Shown piece after piece: positions 8,872 to 18,771 of a stretch of 64,000 nt of DNA (within the stretch, counting starts at the first letter, position 1; every line of letters starts with the position of its first letter). The position numbers and the translations under genes are program-made. This stretch comes from Pseudoclavibacter sp. 13-3 (GTDB taxonomy: Bacteria; Actinomycetota; Actinomycetes; Actinomycetales; Microbacteriaceae): assembly GCF_021168475.1 (NCBI RefSeq), contig NZ_JAJOZT010000001.1, positions 310,001-374,000 of the forward strand. Direction: 5' to 3'. The notes under the pieces were generated by a model. The model saw only the letters and a program-made list of their open reading frames with translations, made no database searches and was not told the DNA's origin.

Positions 8872-9951
8872 ATGACTGTTGCCCGAGGGAACGTTCCCAG
8901 AGCATGGTTGGTGCGTGGGTCCAAAGACGTGCGTTTCGATTCATGGATGTTGGAGAGCGGGTACACCGGCATCGGCTTCCCCGAACTGGGTTCGCTCGCT
9001 CAGGCACCAGATCTTCAGGCGATGAAGAAGATGGTTGCCCAGCAGATGCCCGGCATGAAGAAGGGCAGCATCAGCGCATACGCAGCGCAGCTCAACTCGT
9101 TCGTCAACAAGATCGCCGTCGGCGATCTCGTCGTTCTCCCGCAGACAAAGGCGGGGCTGCTCGCCTTCGGCACAGTCACGGGCGACTACGAGTATCTTCC
9201 TGAGTCTTCTGGGCTCACACATGTTCGAAAGGTGACTTGGGATCGCGTCGACGTCAGCCGGGGGTCAATCAATCAAGATTTGCTCTATTCGCTTGGAGCG
9301 TTCAGCACGGTCTGTGAGATCAAACGCAATGACGCTGCATGGCGACTCTGGCAAGTGCACGACGGAGCTGAAACCGACCCCGGTGCTCGAGCCAAAGCAC
9401 CACTCAACATCCCCTCGGCCGATGCCGACGTTCTGGACTCTGACGAGGCGATCGCTGCGGACGGGCAAGATATCATCCGCTACTCACGTGATCGGATTCT
9501 CGTTCGCATTCGTGAGCAGTACGCCGGACACGCGCTTCAAGATTTGATTGCAGAGATCCTGCGTGCCGAAGGCATGACGTGCAAAGTTCCGCCGAAGGGC
9601 GCCGACGGTGGGATCGACATCATCGCGGGTTCTGGAGTCCTGGGGATCTCGTCACCGACCATCATCGTTCAGGTGAAGTCTCAGCCGACTCACGTCGGCT
9701 CACAAGTGCTTGATCAACTCGGCGGCGTGGTCAGCCAGCACCAGGCAGACCACGGCCTCCTCGTTGCATTGGGCGGGCTAACGGCCCAAGCCAACGAAAA
9801 GGTGAATTCTCAGCGACTCCGAGTGGCAGTGTGGGACGCCGAAGAGGTGCTCAATCGTCTGCTCGAGCACTACGACGTCATGCCCGATACGGTTAAGCGC
9901 GCGATCCCACTGCGCAAGACATGGCTCATCGATGAGAGTGAGACTGTGTAG
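8872..9951 (+). CDS. Mrr-like restriction endonuclease
   Basis: 359 residues. The start is ATG 8872 because a clear GTGAGGAG ribosome-binding site lies just upstream; the frame is open further but lacks a better start. The N-terminal region (about 1-110: PRAWLVRGSK, SGYTGIGFPEL, VGDLVVLPQTKAGLLAFGTV) resembles modified-base or small-ligand reading modules found at the N-terminus of such enzymes. The C-terminal region (about 210-330) is an Mrr_cat PD-(D/E)XK nuclease: LIAEILRAEGMTC, then GADGGIDIIAG with the catalytic Asp, IIVQVKSQ with the Q-x-K pair, and a C-terminal VWDAEEVLN segment. Mrr-type enzymes are typically type IV, cutting modified DNA. No cognate methyltransferase lies beside it, which fits that role. 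Substrate specificity is unknown. Confidence 0.85.
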   Translation: MTVARGNVPRAWLVRGSKDVRFDSWMLESGYTGIGFPELGSLAQAPDLQAMKKMVAQQMPGMKKGSISAYAAQLNSFVNKIAVGDLVVLPQTKAGLLAFGTVTGDYEYLPESSGLTHVRKVTWDRVDVSRGSINQDLLYSLGAFSTVCEIKRNDAAWRLWQVHDGAETDPGARAKAPLNIPSADADVLDSDEAIAADGQDIIRYSRDRILVRIREQYAGHALQDLIAEILRAEGMTCKVPPKGADGGIDIIAGSGVLGISSPTIIVQVKSQPTHVGSQVLDQLGGVVSQHQADHGLLVALGGLTAQANEKVNSQRLRVAVWDAEEVLNRLLEHYDVMPDTVKRAIPLRKTWLIDESETV

Positions 9952-10020
9952 CACTGCCTATCGCACCTGACGTTGATTCGACCGCTGGATGTGAATGAGC
10001 CAATGTCCAGTTGGAGCAGG

Positions 10021-11191
10021 CTAGGTGTTCCTCCAGGTGAGGGACTGTCGTTCAAGCAATAAAAGCAGGCAGACCCTGTTGCAGTGTGTGCAGGCGATCA
10101 TCTCCCTGTCGAGCAGCATGCCTGGGTGTTCTTCCTACTGACGTTGTGGAGGCGATCGATGGGTGAGAGGGCTCCGATGCCTGTGCGAGGTCGGAGATGA
10201 TTGTAGTGGTGCAGCTGGCGTGGTAGCTGGCGGCACGCTGCTGGTCTGAATCGTCGTGACGTGCGTAGGCACATGCGTCGGAGAGGGTGCGGTGGAACCG
10301 TTCGATCTTCCAGTTGGTCTGCGGTCGGCAGGGGCGGGTGTACTTGTCTTCCACGTCGTCGCCAAGGGCCTCGTTAAACGCCTTCGAGCGGCAGCAGGAG
10401 CCGTTGTCGGTCATCACCCGCTGCACGGTGATCCCGTGGTGGGCGTAGAACGCGTTCCCAGAACCCAGCGGCGATGTCTTTGCGTTCGTCGTCGAGGATC
10501 TCCGAGTAGACCAGACGGGCGTTGGCATCGATCGCGAAATACAGGTAGGAGTATCCGGCCCAGACCGTCGCTTTCGGCCCGCCTCACGGCCCAGGACGCA
10601 CCAGCCAGCGCCGTTGTGGATACGGCCGATCGTCTTCACGTCAACGTGCACCAGCTCACCCTGTGTCTGCCGCTCATAACGGACCGGCTGGGGCTTGTAC
10701 GCACGGATGCCAGCGTTCTTGTCGACCTGTCCCAGCACCGGAATCCGGTACTGCTTCAGCACTGTCGAGGCTGCGGGCTGCAGCAGGTGCAGGTGATAGG
10801 CAATCCGGTGCAGACCCCACCGCCGGTTCATCTGCAACCCGATGATCCGCCGTTCCGTGGGCTGCGACGTCCGCGATGGCGACATGACTGACCTCGAGGA
10901 ACGATCCACCATCGCTGCCTGGCCACCGGCCTGATACCGTGCCACCCACTTCGAAACCTTGCCGCGAGCGACTTGGAAACGCTCCGCGACCCGCGCCTGC
11001 GTCCAGCCATCGTCGATCACGAGCCGAGCGATCTTGATCCGCCCGTCCACCGTGAGCGCGGCGCGTGCATGAGTAGCCCATGGCACGAGGACCTCCATGG
11101 AATCGAGTGAGTGTCGTGACGCACATCGATACCGGAGGTCCTCACCTCATCCCGTCACGCTGCCCAGAACCTCCATGGGAAGAACACCTAG
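10021..11191. mobile_element. Degenerate IS481-family insertion sequence in a CTAG target
   Basis: The element carries a damaged IS481-type transposase. Its ends are imperfect inverted repeats: the left end reads ctaggtgttcctcc (10021-10034) and the right end, reverse-complemented, reads ctaggtgttcttcc (11178-11191), 13 of 14 identical. If the element proper begins at TGTT or GTGTT, both flanks carry CTAG. IS481 elements are known to prefer NCTAGN targets and duplicate them, so the two CTAG copies are probably the core of a target duplication. It separates the Mrr gene from the HamA/HamB-like pair. Confidence 0.8.
10052..11098 (-). pseudogene. IS481-family transposase, frameshifted
   Basis: The N-terminal helix-turn-helix (GWTQARVAERFQVARGKVSK) and the start of the DDE core (GELVHVDVKTIGRI) are in frame. 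From about 10600 to 10460 the frame is lost: the expected segment with the second Asp is replaced by Arg/Ser/Thr-rich nonsense (GREAGRKRRSGPDTPTCISR). It returns at AFYAHHGITVQRVMTDNGSC and IERFHRTLSDACAYAR. A further shift follows, since the typical ending (LHHYNHLRPRTGIGALSPID) is found in the next frame near 10190-10130. With at least three shifts, this copy cannot make active transposase. Confidence 0.85.
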
Positions 11192-11660
11192 CATACTCAT
11201 CTGGTCCATTGACATTCGGTTTCCAGGGCCTGCCCCACAGGACGTTGATGCGTGGCTAGCGCAATTTCTCACTGGAGAATTAAGCACTGCACATTTCGCT
11301 TGTCCTACAAGATACAGATTCTGTACGCAACGCACGTCCACTGATTTGTACGCCATCAAAATGACGAAGGCGAGCGGCGAGAGTATCCGATCTGTCGCTT
11401 ATCACTATGCCAAGTGCCAGAGCACGGTACAGCCACGCAGGAAAGACACTCAATAGACAAAACCTCAGAGCTGCCGTTGACTGGCTCTGGGCGCAGCGGG
11501 AGTTCAGTGCTGCGGCTGGGATAGACCTGAGCGGCTCCGTCTGAGTCTTATCATCGTCTAGGAGAAGACGTCAGGCAGTTGTATCCTTGATCCTAGACTT
11601 CCTAGATTATCGTCGTCTGTTGATTACAACTACACACTGGCAACTAACCGAAAGAGTTCC
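11192..11660. other. AT-richer intergenic stretch before the HamA-like gene
   Basis: No credible gene. The composition is clearly lower in GC than the flanks to the left and continues into the nuclease-helicase operon, which suggests the stretch came in with it. Near 11595-11615 the motif CCTAG occurs twice in close succession, but I cannot assign a function. The promoter of the operon should lie in the right half. Confidence 0.45.
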
Positions 11661-12458
11661 GTGGGTAAACTTTTCCACCATGAAGCGCTTCGACCACAGC
11701 CAACAGATTACTGTGGGCGGATCTGGAAGTCTGACGACCGTGAGTCACTCGCCCGTGCCATTGCAGACCTTGCGCTCGGCCAATGCGCCCATGTCGAAAG
11801 GCTGCTAAAGTCAACCGGATCGTGGCAATCCATCCCAGCCACGTATAGCATCGATTCCGCTATTAAGTCGCTGACGGTTCCACAGGGTATGGACCCATGG
11901 CACCGTGATGGCTGGGTGTTCCAGCTCATTTCTTGGATCGCAGCGATCGAAGAGTCAGATGGCCTCACTCGTTTTCCTCAAATGGATCAAGCGTCAAAGG
12001 GCTTCGATGGATTCCAACTGGAATTTGATCCAGGCACAGGCAAGGTAGCTCGGGCAGTCATATCGGAGGATAAGGCGACTGACTCGCCAAGGGACACGGT
12101 TAGGGAAATGGTCTGGCCCGAGTTCGTCAGTATTGAGCGTGGAGATCGCCATCCGAGAATCGCAGTGGAAATCGGCGCACTCTTGAATGGTCGATACTCT
12201 TTGGAAAGCGTCACTGAAGCTGTGGATCGTCTACTCCGAACCCCTGAGGGCCTGGCATATCGAGCCTCCGTCACGGCGGGTCAGTATCATACTCAGGCGC
12301 GCGATTTCAACGGCCTATTCAACGATTTTGAGTCCTCTGTGCCAGGCTCCCGAGCACGTAGGCGAGGGAACGTTCTCGAAGTTGATAACCTTCGAGACTG
12401 GATGGATGCGCTATGCTTCCGCGCCGTCGAGATATTGAAGGCCGACCGCCATGTTTGA
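11661..12458 (+). CDS. HamA-like PD-(D/E)XK nuclease of a Hachiman-like defence pair
   Basis: 265 residues, GTG start at 11661 with a weak AAAGAG upstream. The central part contains GFDGFQLEF (Asp116) followed by AVISEDKAT (Glu136, Lys138), a D...ExK arrangement of the PD-(D/E)XK fold. It parallels the GFD...GExK core of DUF1837, the domain of the Hachiman nuclease HamA. The gene overlaps the downstream helicase by 8 bases, the operon organisation seen for hamAB. In Hachiman, a helicase senses abnormal DNA and releases the nuclease to degrade it. Sequence similarity is judged by eye and the protein looks divergent, so this is a probable relative rather than a confirmed HamA. GC content is below that of surrounding genes, consistent with transfer. 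Confidence 0.55.
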   Translation: MGKLFHHEALRPQPTDYCGRIWKSDDRESLARAIADLALGQCAHVERLLKSTGSWQSIPATYSIDSAIKSLTVPQGMDPWHRDGWVFQLISWIAAIEESDGLTRFPQMDQASKGFDGFQLEFDPGTGKVARAVISEDKATDSPRDTVREMVWPEFVSIERGDRHPRIAVEIGALLNGRYSLESVTEAVDRLLRTPEGLAYRASVTAGQYHTQARDFNGLFNDFESSVPGSRARRRGNVLEVDNLRDWMDALCFRAVEILKADRHV

Positions 12459-15400
12459 CTCAGTTACTTCCGCACTCATCGCAGCGTCGCCACGGCTCAC
12501 CGGGGTAGATAACGAGAGACTTGCCGACCAGATCACAGATGCATACGTCCAGGTCACGGTAGCCAAGTCTCTTCTCGGAACTGACCTACGTGCAGAGGAT
12601 CGACTACTTGATGAGCTCCGATCTATCGGAGCTTCCAATGAAGCAATTGCCCTCGCAATCGATGACCCAGAGGTTCAGCAGTCGGCCGCATATGTAGCGG
12701 CCAGCGCATACCATGCGCTGTCCCAAGCGCTCTCGAACGATCAGCGGAACCCCCGGCCACTGGGCTCTGAGTCTATTTCCGCTGCTGTCGCTGCAACGCT
12801 GCTATTCTTAGTCGCCGATGCGGCACCGGACGCGTCAGAAGCGGCATCATTCGTCGAAGAGAATAACGAGACACCTCTCTCATCCTTGTTGGAACTGATA
12901 CGCCTCCTCGGACGAGGGGAAGTACATCTCAATGACTCTCGGCAAACCATTATTCTCAATCCAGACGAAGACCCTTCAACCCTTGGCGCAACAATCGGCT
13001 ACTGGAAGTGTGAGAGGACATTACTAGCGCTGATAGCTAAGTTGGATGGCCAACCTTCTATCGAACATGACATCGAGTCCTTTGCAGACATCGCTTCAAG
13101 TATGTTGAGCACTCTCACTTTCGGTTCCAGCGACAGCACTCGCACTGTCACGAATCGAATCGTCGGCCCCTGGCACCTCGCACGACTTCTCGAGATGGCT
13201 GAACCGACGCTACTCCTGTCCTCTACCGCTGCGATCGATGCGCCCCACAACGTGGATGCCGCTGGATGGGCGCAACATCTGGTACGTACAGCTCGGCGCC
13301 GTCCGTTGCTCTGGCGGAATCATCGCGCCGCCCTCGATTCAGGCCTCCTCGACGAGGGCACATCGGCTGTGCTCGCGTTCCCTACGGGCGCAGGGAAATC
13401 AACACTGTCAGAACTCAAAGTTGTTGCCACAGTCCTTCGAGGAAAGAACGTCATCTGCCTGGCTCCGACCTTGTCACTAGTCGATCAGCTAGCCCGCGCC
13501 TTCAGGCAAGTGGCACCCACGGCGACAGTAATTGCGCAACGAGAAGCCGACGAAGATCTTATAGGGCTTGGCAACGTTGGCCCTAAGATCTACGTTATGA
13601 CTCCCGAGAGCTGTTTGGCGGCCCTTGGTCTTGACTTCCAACGGTTTGGTGATGTCGGTCTCGTCATGTTCGATGAGGCGCACCTTATGCACTCAGAAGG
13701 CTCTGAGCCCACGCGCCGATCAATCGACGCAACGCTCTGCTTCCTGACTCTGGCGACGAGATTCCCAGCAGCAGATCTACTGCTAGTGTCTGCGATGATC
13801 GCAAACGCAGAAGAGCTCTCCACCTGGCTGGCCTCGATTACCGAGCGAAAAGCGATCGCCCTCGACGATCCGTGGAAGCCCACGCGCCAGGCTCGCGGAG
13901 CCCTCGTCTACGACGCCCAGAGAGTCCGGCAGCTCCGAGCCCAGCTTGATGAAGCCTTCCAGTCCTCAACCACCCAAGGCGTCCCGGCTGCAACGCGCAA
14001 GACGATGACAGCATTCCCATACGGATTATTTAGTCTTCGGTCGACGTGGGAGTCGAGCAATACACGGGACTACCGCTTCGTCCGCTTGCTCGACGAGCAG
14101 GTTCCGCTAGCCATTGGCGGCAAACGATCCAAAGACAATGCGTGGTGGCTGACGCCCAATGCCAACCAGGTAGCTGCCAGTCTCGCACGGGCCTCTGCCC
14201 GTTCTGGAATGAAGACGCTCGTGTTCGCTAACCAGCCAACGTGGACTGTATCGATTGCTCGAGATATATCAACCGGTGGTACGCGCCATACTCGATTAGT
14301 CTCCGCAGAACGCGACTTGATGAAGCGCATCGTGGACGCGCTTGGCACTGAGTCCGCGATGTACCTCGCCATCGATGAAGGCGGCGTGCGAGGAGATGCG
14401 ATCCCGCATCATAGCCTGTTGCTTCCGGATGAACGCCGGCTTCACGAGCGGCTCTACCAGCGCCCGGATGGCGTGCCCGTCCTGGTTGCGACATCAACGA
14501 TCGCTCAAGGAATGAATTTTCCCAGCGAGTTCGTGATCATCACCAGCGATCGGAGATTTGATACAGCAACGAACTCACGCGCGCGTGTCGAGTCCCATGA
14601 ACTGCTTAACGCAGCAGGAAGGGCGGGTCGCGCAGGTGCCCACGCGAACGCGCTTGTTCTCGTGATCCCTGGAGACCTCGTCGAGTACGACGGTGAAGGT
14701 CAGATTGGTGCAGCGTGGCCCCCCTCCAAGATGCTTTCTCCAAGAGTGACCAGTGTGTTACGCTTACAGACCCTTTTCAACCTCTTCTCACTGCACTAGA
14801 CGGCGAAGACCGCCCGCCGCTCGTTGACTACCTCACTCGTCGCCTCGATAGCGTTGCTGACACAACAGTTGGCCCTCGACTCATTCAGAGCAGCCTGCTG
14901 GCCCACACCTCGCGAGGGACGAAAATGGAGACATGGATCAATCAGAAAGTTGCGCAGCTATCTGCTTTAGTCGAAGCTGAGGATGCCGAACCTTGGGTCC
15001 GGCAGTGCGCGCTTATCTCCGGACTTCCCCTCGCAGATATTCAGTTTGTCGCGGAGTCGCTGAACTCCGCACCAGCGGGCATTGGGACCATCGAGTCGTG
15101 GTCTGCCTGGATCCTTAACCTTCTAGAGACGCGGTCCGCCATGACGGAGGCGATGCTTCGAGCCGGCAGCAGAGCCGCGCTCACAGGTGCTCCCGAAGAA
15201 CTCGACGACTGGGTAACGTCGGGCAGCATGCTCGTCCAACATTTGCGGGTCCTTTTGCCTCCGTGGCTCCGCGGCGAGTCACTTTTGAAGATTCAACAGG
15301 TAGGAATCACCCGCAAGTTAGCAAAGAATGCGGACAAGAAGTTGACATTCGCACGTAAATTCATGCTGCGGGTCGTTCCAGACCTGGCCTACCTGTTTTC

Positions 15401-15581
15401 GCTGCCCGGCATGGTTATTGAACAACGTGCCGCTCTCGGAAGCGCAGACCCGCTTCCGGCGGACCATCCACTCCGAGTCCTCGGACGATGCGTGGAACTG
15501 GGCGTCGACAGTGCCGAAAAGATAGAGCGGCTGGAAGCGTCCCCGAGCTTGAGTCGACGAGACGTAAGGTCGCGAAGTTAG
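12451..15581 (+). pseudogene. HamB-like SF2 helicase, frameshifted at a C6 run
   Basis: In frame from ATG 12451 to 14799 (782 residues): Walker A AFPTGAGKST (about 309), APTLSLVDQLARAF, DEAH box VMFDEAHLMHS (about 405), SAM in place of SAT (about 447), and motif VI NAAGRAGRAG (about 722). After IGAAWPP the frame runs into unrelated sequence and stops. The natural continuation (LQDAFSKSDQCVTLTDPFQP and about 270 more residues to 15581) is in the next frame, starting at the run of six C at 14719-14724. One additional C would restore a single protein of about 1043 residues. The C-terminal part is helical and ends in a degenerate Arg-rich tail. It overlaps the HamA-like gene. The shift may be inactivating, a reversible slippage site, or a sequencing error in a homopolymer; I cannot tell which. 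Confidence 0.65.
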
Positions 15582-16551
15582 CCCAGCCTCTCAGCCGGAA
15601 TTGAACAACCACACGCGATGCTTCAATACGTCGCCCGTCAACGATGCGGCCGCCCTCTCAAGTGAATCCTTCAAAGTGGTGTGACGCACCAGCCATCGAG
15701 CTCGTGGCTCACGACATGAGTGCGGTGACCGTGTGAACTTCCGAGAAGGCTCTTGCTTCTCACTCGCAAAAGGAATCATCACGATGGCCGAGCTCCAAAT
15801 TCCTGTGCCTGCCGGTGTGCCTAGCGAACCCCCTTCTCCCACATGTCGCCGGACTTGATGCTCCGCTTGCTACAGGCCACGGTCAACGTGCTCATGCATG
15901 TAGATGCCGATGCCGTTGTCGCCTAGGAATTGAAGAATGCCCAGTGACGAACCCAAGCCCCGATGCAAACGGCCACCACCGCCGAAACTTCGACACCCGC
16001 ATTACGACATGTGAGACCGGTGCAGCATGATCCAGATTCTTCGCCGCTCTCGTCACTCACTGCATTCCGGACTGTGCCTCGTTACCAGCGATGCGCACCA
16101 AAAGTGATCAAGACAATCGCTTAGAACCGACCAGGCACTGCCTGGAATCGCTGCCACACCCACTACACGCTCAGTGTCTTGGCTGTCATTCCCCAGATTC
16201 ACTGGCCAGCGGCACAACCCATGGTATACCCCGCCGACGATCCCTCCGGCTCGGACGCACCACGCCCAGTCTGACCAGATCTCGACCGCGTCGAAGGCGC
16301 TCTCTCCAACAGGTCGCACACCTCGACTCCTCCGTCGCAAACACATCTTTGTGTCCACAGGGTTCGCCGAGGAGATCCACTGCCCCGACCTCGACATCCC
16401 CGCCACAAGCTGCCTCGCTCAAGTCATCTGCAACCCCCAAGGGAGACCACCGACATCGTCCTCTAACTCAGCGTCTGAGCCCGTCTCCTCAGAGCACCGT
16501 GCACTACCTGCTTATCAGGGACTTGACCACCCGTGGTCTTAAGATGAACTT
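15582..16551. other. 970-base stretch without a convincing gene
   Basis: No recognisable product in either strand. A 24-codon ORF at 15784 (MAELQIPVPAGVPS...) has a GGA-like upstream site and could be a truncated gene start, but nothing continues it. At the right end, TAAGAT at 16540-16545 lies six bases before the ATG of the GHKL ATPase gene, as expected for the -10 element of a leaderless transcript. Confidence 0.4.
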
Positions 16552-18771
16552 ATGCCGACGCCGGATACAAGAAGATCGAGACGATCAACCCCTGAAAGCC
16601 CTTGGATCGTTCTTCCACCCGATCCCGCGCTGCTTCTCGCTCTTGGCGGAGGGCATTCGCTCGAAAGCGCTGTGGCCGACATCATCGACAACAGCATCGA
16701 TGCTCAGGCCGACACAGTTCGCATCCGGTTCCTCGTGCGCGGCGCTTCTCTTCTGGGGATGCAGATCCGAGACAACGGCACAGGTATGGACAAGGCGACG
16801 TTGGAGAACGCACTGAGGCTTGGGAGCCGCAGAGAATACTCATCGTCCGACATGGGGCATTTCGGCATCGGCCTGAAAAACGCATCCATGGGCTATGCAC
16901 AGACACTGACCGTCTATACGACCACAGTCGTCGAGGGCGAGCAGCTCTTCGCTGGGCTGGAGCTCAGTCCGCGCGAGGGCGACACTGACATCCAGGCCAG
17001 GTCGATTACCCCCGATAGGGCGGAAGAGGGATATCGCTTCGGTAACGACGTCTATTCATTCGGCTCGGGTACCGTCGTCGAGTGGGCGGGTATCAAAGGA
17101 GCGTCGAACTCACCCGTACCCGCAGAGCGCAAAGAGTGGCTGAATCAGACCATCGAGTCGTTGAGACTCGGACTGGGCTTGGTGTTCCATCGCCTGCTCT
17201 CCGCCGGAGACCTCAGGATCGAGATGGATGTGCTGGACCTGGCAACAGGTGGTTCCGGCGCACCGCGCTCAGTAGATCCCCTCGACCCATTCGGATACAA
17301 GGTTCCTGGAAGAAGGGGATTCCCCGTACAGCTCTCTGCGGCAGGCCCAGGGAGCACCGAGGTACGCGCGACCTGTCATATCCTGCCTCCGAAGGGCCAT
17401 GACAAGCTTCCCGGCAAAAAGGTGGACTGGCAGGGGCTCTACATCTATCGCAATAACCGCCTGCTTACGCTGAAAGCAGGATGGCACGGGCTGGTCGCTC
17501 CGAAGAATGACCTAAAGCTCGCGCGAGTCGAGATAGAGCTCACCGACGATCTGCTCCCGTATGCAAGCCCGACTCCAGAAAAGAACGACGTCACTTTGAA
17601 GCCCGAGTACGGCAACGCCCTCATGGCCGCCGCTGATGCTGCTTCTGGAGGCGACTTCGTCGGATATCTGGATCAAGCCGTTTCGGTCTGGAAGGACTCG
17701 AACAAGCGCAGCACTGCAAAACCGATCACCGAGATCGGCTCCGGACTGCCCTCTGATGTGGTCAACGGCCTCTGCGATAGCTTCGGTTGGAGGGCGAATA
17801 AGGAACCCGTCGATATCGTCTGGCGTGAGATTGCAGAGGACGACCTCTTCAAAGTCGATCTGGCCGACAGGACTCTGACGATCAACTCGCTCTATTCGGA
17901 TGTCTTCGGAGGTGAGGACACACCGAGCTCATTCCTGTTCTCCACACTGCTCTATTTGCTGACCGAGGCCAATTTCACTCGGGAATCGCATCTGCGCACC
18001 TCTACACTCGACCATCTGGAGCAGATAGACACCGCGCTCCTCGCCGCGATTCATGCTTCAAATGACGATGCTCCGTCGATAGATTTCAAAGGCATGCCTC
18101 AAGATGCCTTGGCTGCCTTGCTGACTGCTTCGCGGCGGCAACCGCCAGCCTCCCCTGTTCAAACGACTCCTGCAGAGACATCCACGAGCATGCGGCCCGG
18201 TGATTCCCTGCCTTCTGAAGAGGTTCGCACTGAGGACGTCACAGAGCGAGCGTCTGTTGCCGCCGAGACGGCTCCTGATGCACTCGATCCGCTCGAGAGA
18301 GAAGTAAAACATGAAGCGTCGAAGACTGCTCTCGTTCCCCCTGACGTCAGGCGTGCCACTCACGAAAAGCGCAAGCTCCCCAGCGCTCCGCTCGACCGAC
18401 TCGACCTGGAGATATTCGAAAAGTACTGTGCTAGGGACAGCATCACTGAAATCGCCAGCGCCCTCGAGCTGACTGACAATGCCGTGGTCAAGAGTCTCGT
18501 GCTGTCTGTGTTCGGCCCAGAAGCGCTTGAAGACGATGCGACACTCGCTCCCTATCATGGCATGCTGTACACACCTGAGGAACGATCTCGCATTCTGCTC
18601 GCCTACAAGACTGCCGATGACCCCTATTCCGCAGTCCCATCGGTCGCAAAGCAGGTGGGAAGAACTCCGTTCGCTATCGCCTGGAAGCTACTCGACAGCC
18701 CGAAACGCCCCGTGCCAATCGACAAGCACGTTAGGCGCTCGGTCAGACGTCGTGCCGCCGTTTTAGCGTGA
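16552..18771 (+). CDS. GHKL (MutL/MORC-like) ATPase, long form
   Basis: 739 residues. An N-terminal HATPase fold shows the N box IIDNSIDAQA (about 44), G1 DNGTGMD (about 76) and G2 MGHFGIGLKNAS (about 101), then a transducer-like region with IYRNNRLLTLKAGWHGL (about 300). From about 520 to 600 there is an acidic Pro/Ser/Thr-rich linker, and the C-terminus (about 610-739) has two helix-turn-helix-like repeats (DSITEIASALELTDNAVVKS; SAVPSVAKQVGRTPFAIAWK) ending in a basic tail. GHKL ATPases of this kind are known partners of Vsr, Z1 and PD-(D/E)XK proteins in MORC-type restriction systems. It is convergent with the Vsr gene, overlapping it by 9 bases. A role as an ATP-driven clamp or DNA-loading subunit of the adjacent system is inferred. 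The start is probably leaderless. Confidence 0.8.
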   Translation: MPTPDTRRSRRSTPESPWIVLPPDPALLLALGGGHSLESAVADIIDNSIDAQADTVRIRFLVRGASLLGMQIRDNGTGMDKATLENALRLGSRREYSSSDMGHFGIGLKNASMGYAQTLTVYTTTVVEGEQLFAGLELSPREGDTDIQARSITPDRAEEGYRFGNDVYSFGSGTVVEWAGIKGASNSPVPAERKEWLNQTIESLRLGLGLVFHRLLSAGDLRIEMDVLDLATGGSGAPRSVDPLDPFGYKVPGRRGFPVQLSAAGPGSTEVRATCHILPPKGHDKLPGKKVDWQGLYIYRNNRLLTLKAGWHGLVAPKNDLKLARVEIELTDDLLPYASPTPEKNDVTLKPEYGNALMAAADAASGGDFVGYLDQAVSVWKDSNKRSTAKPITEIGSGLPSDVVNGLCDSFGWRANKEPVDIVWREIAEDDLFKVDLADRTLTINSLYSDVFGGEDTPSSFLFSTLLYLLTEANFTRESHLRTSTLDHLEQIDTALLAAIHASNDDAPSIDFKGMPQDALAALLTASRRQPPASPVQTTPAETSTSMRPGDSLPSEEVRTEDVTERASVAAETAPDALDPLEREVKHEASKTALVPPDVRRATHEKRKLPSAPLDRLDLEIFEKYCARDSITEIASALELTDNAVVKSLVLSVFGPEALEDDATLAPYHGMLYTPEERSRILLAYKTADDPYSAVPSVAKQVGRTPFAIAWKLLDSPKRPVPIDKHVRRSVRRRAAVLA

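Noticed and set aside
16091-16816. A 241-codon + strand frame upstream of the long GHKL gene
   Set aside because: Ser/Arg/Pro-rich with no family features, and it runs into the GHKL gene in another frame.
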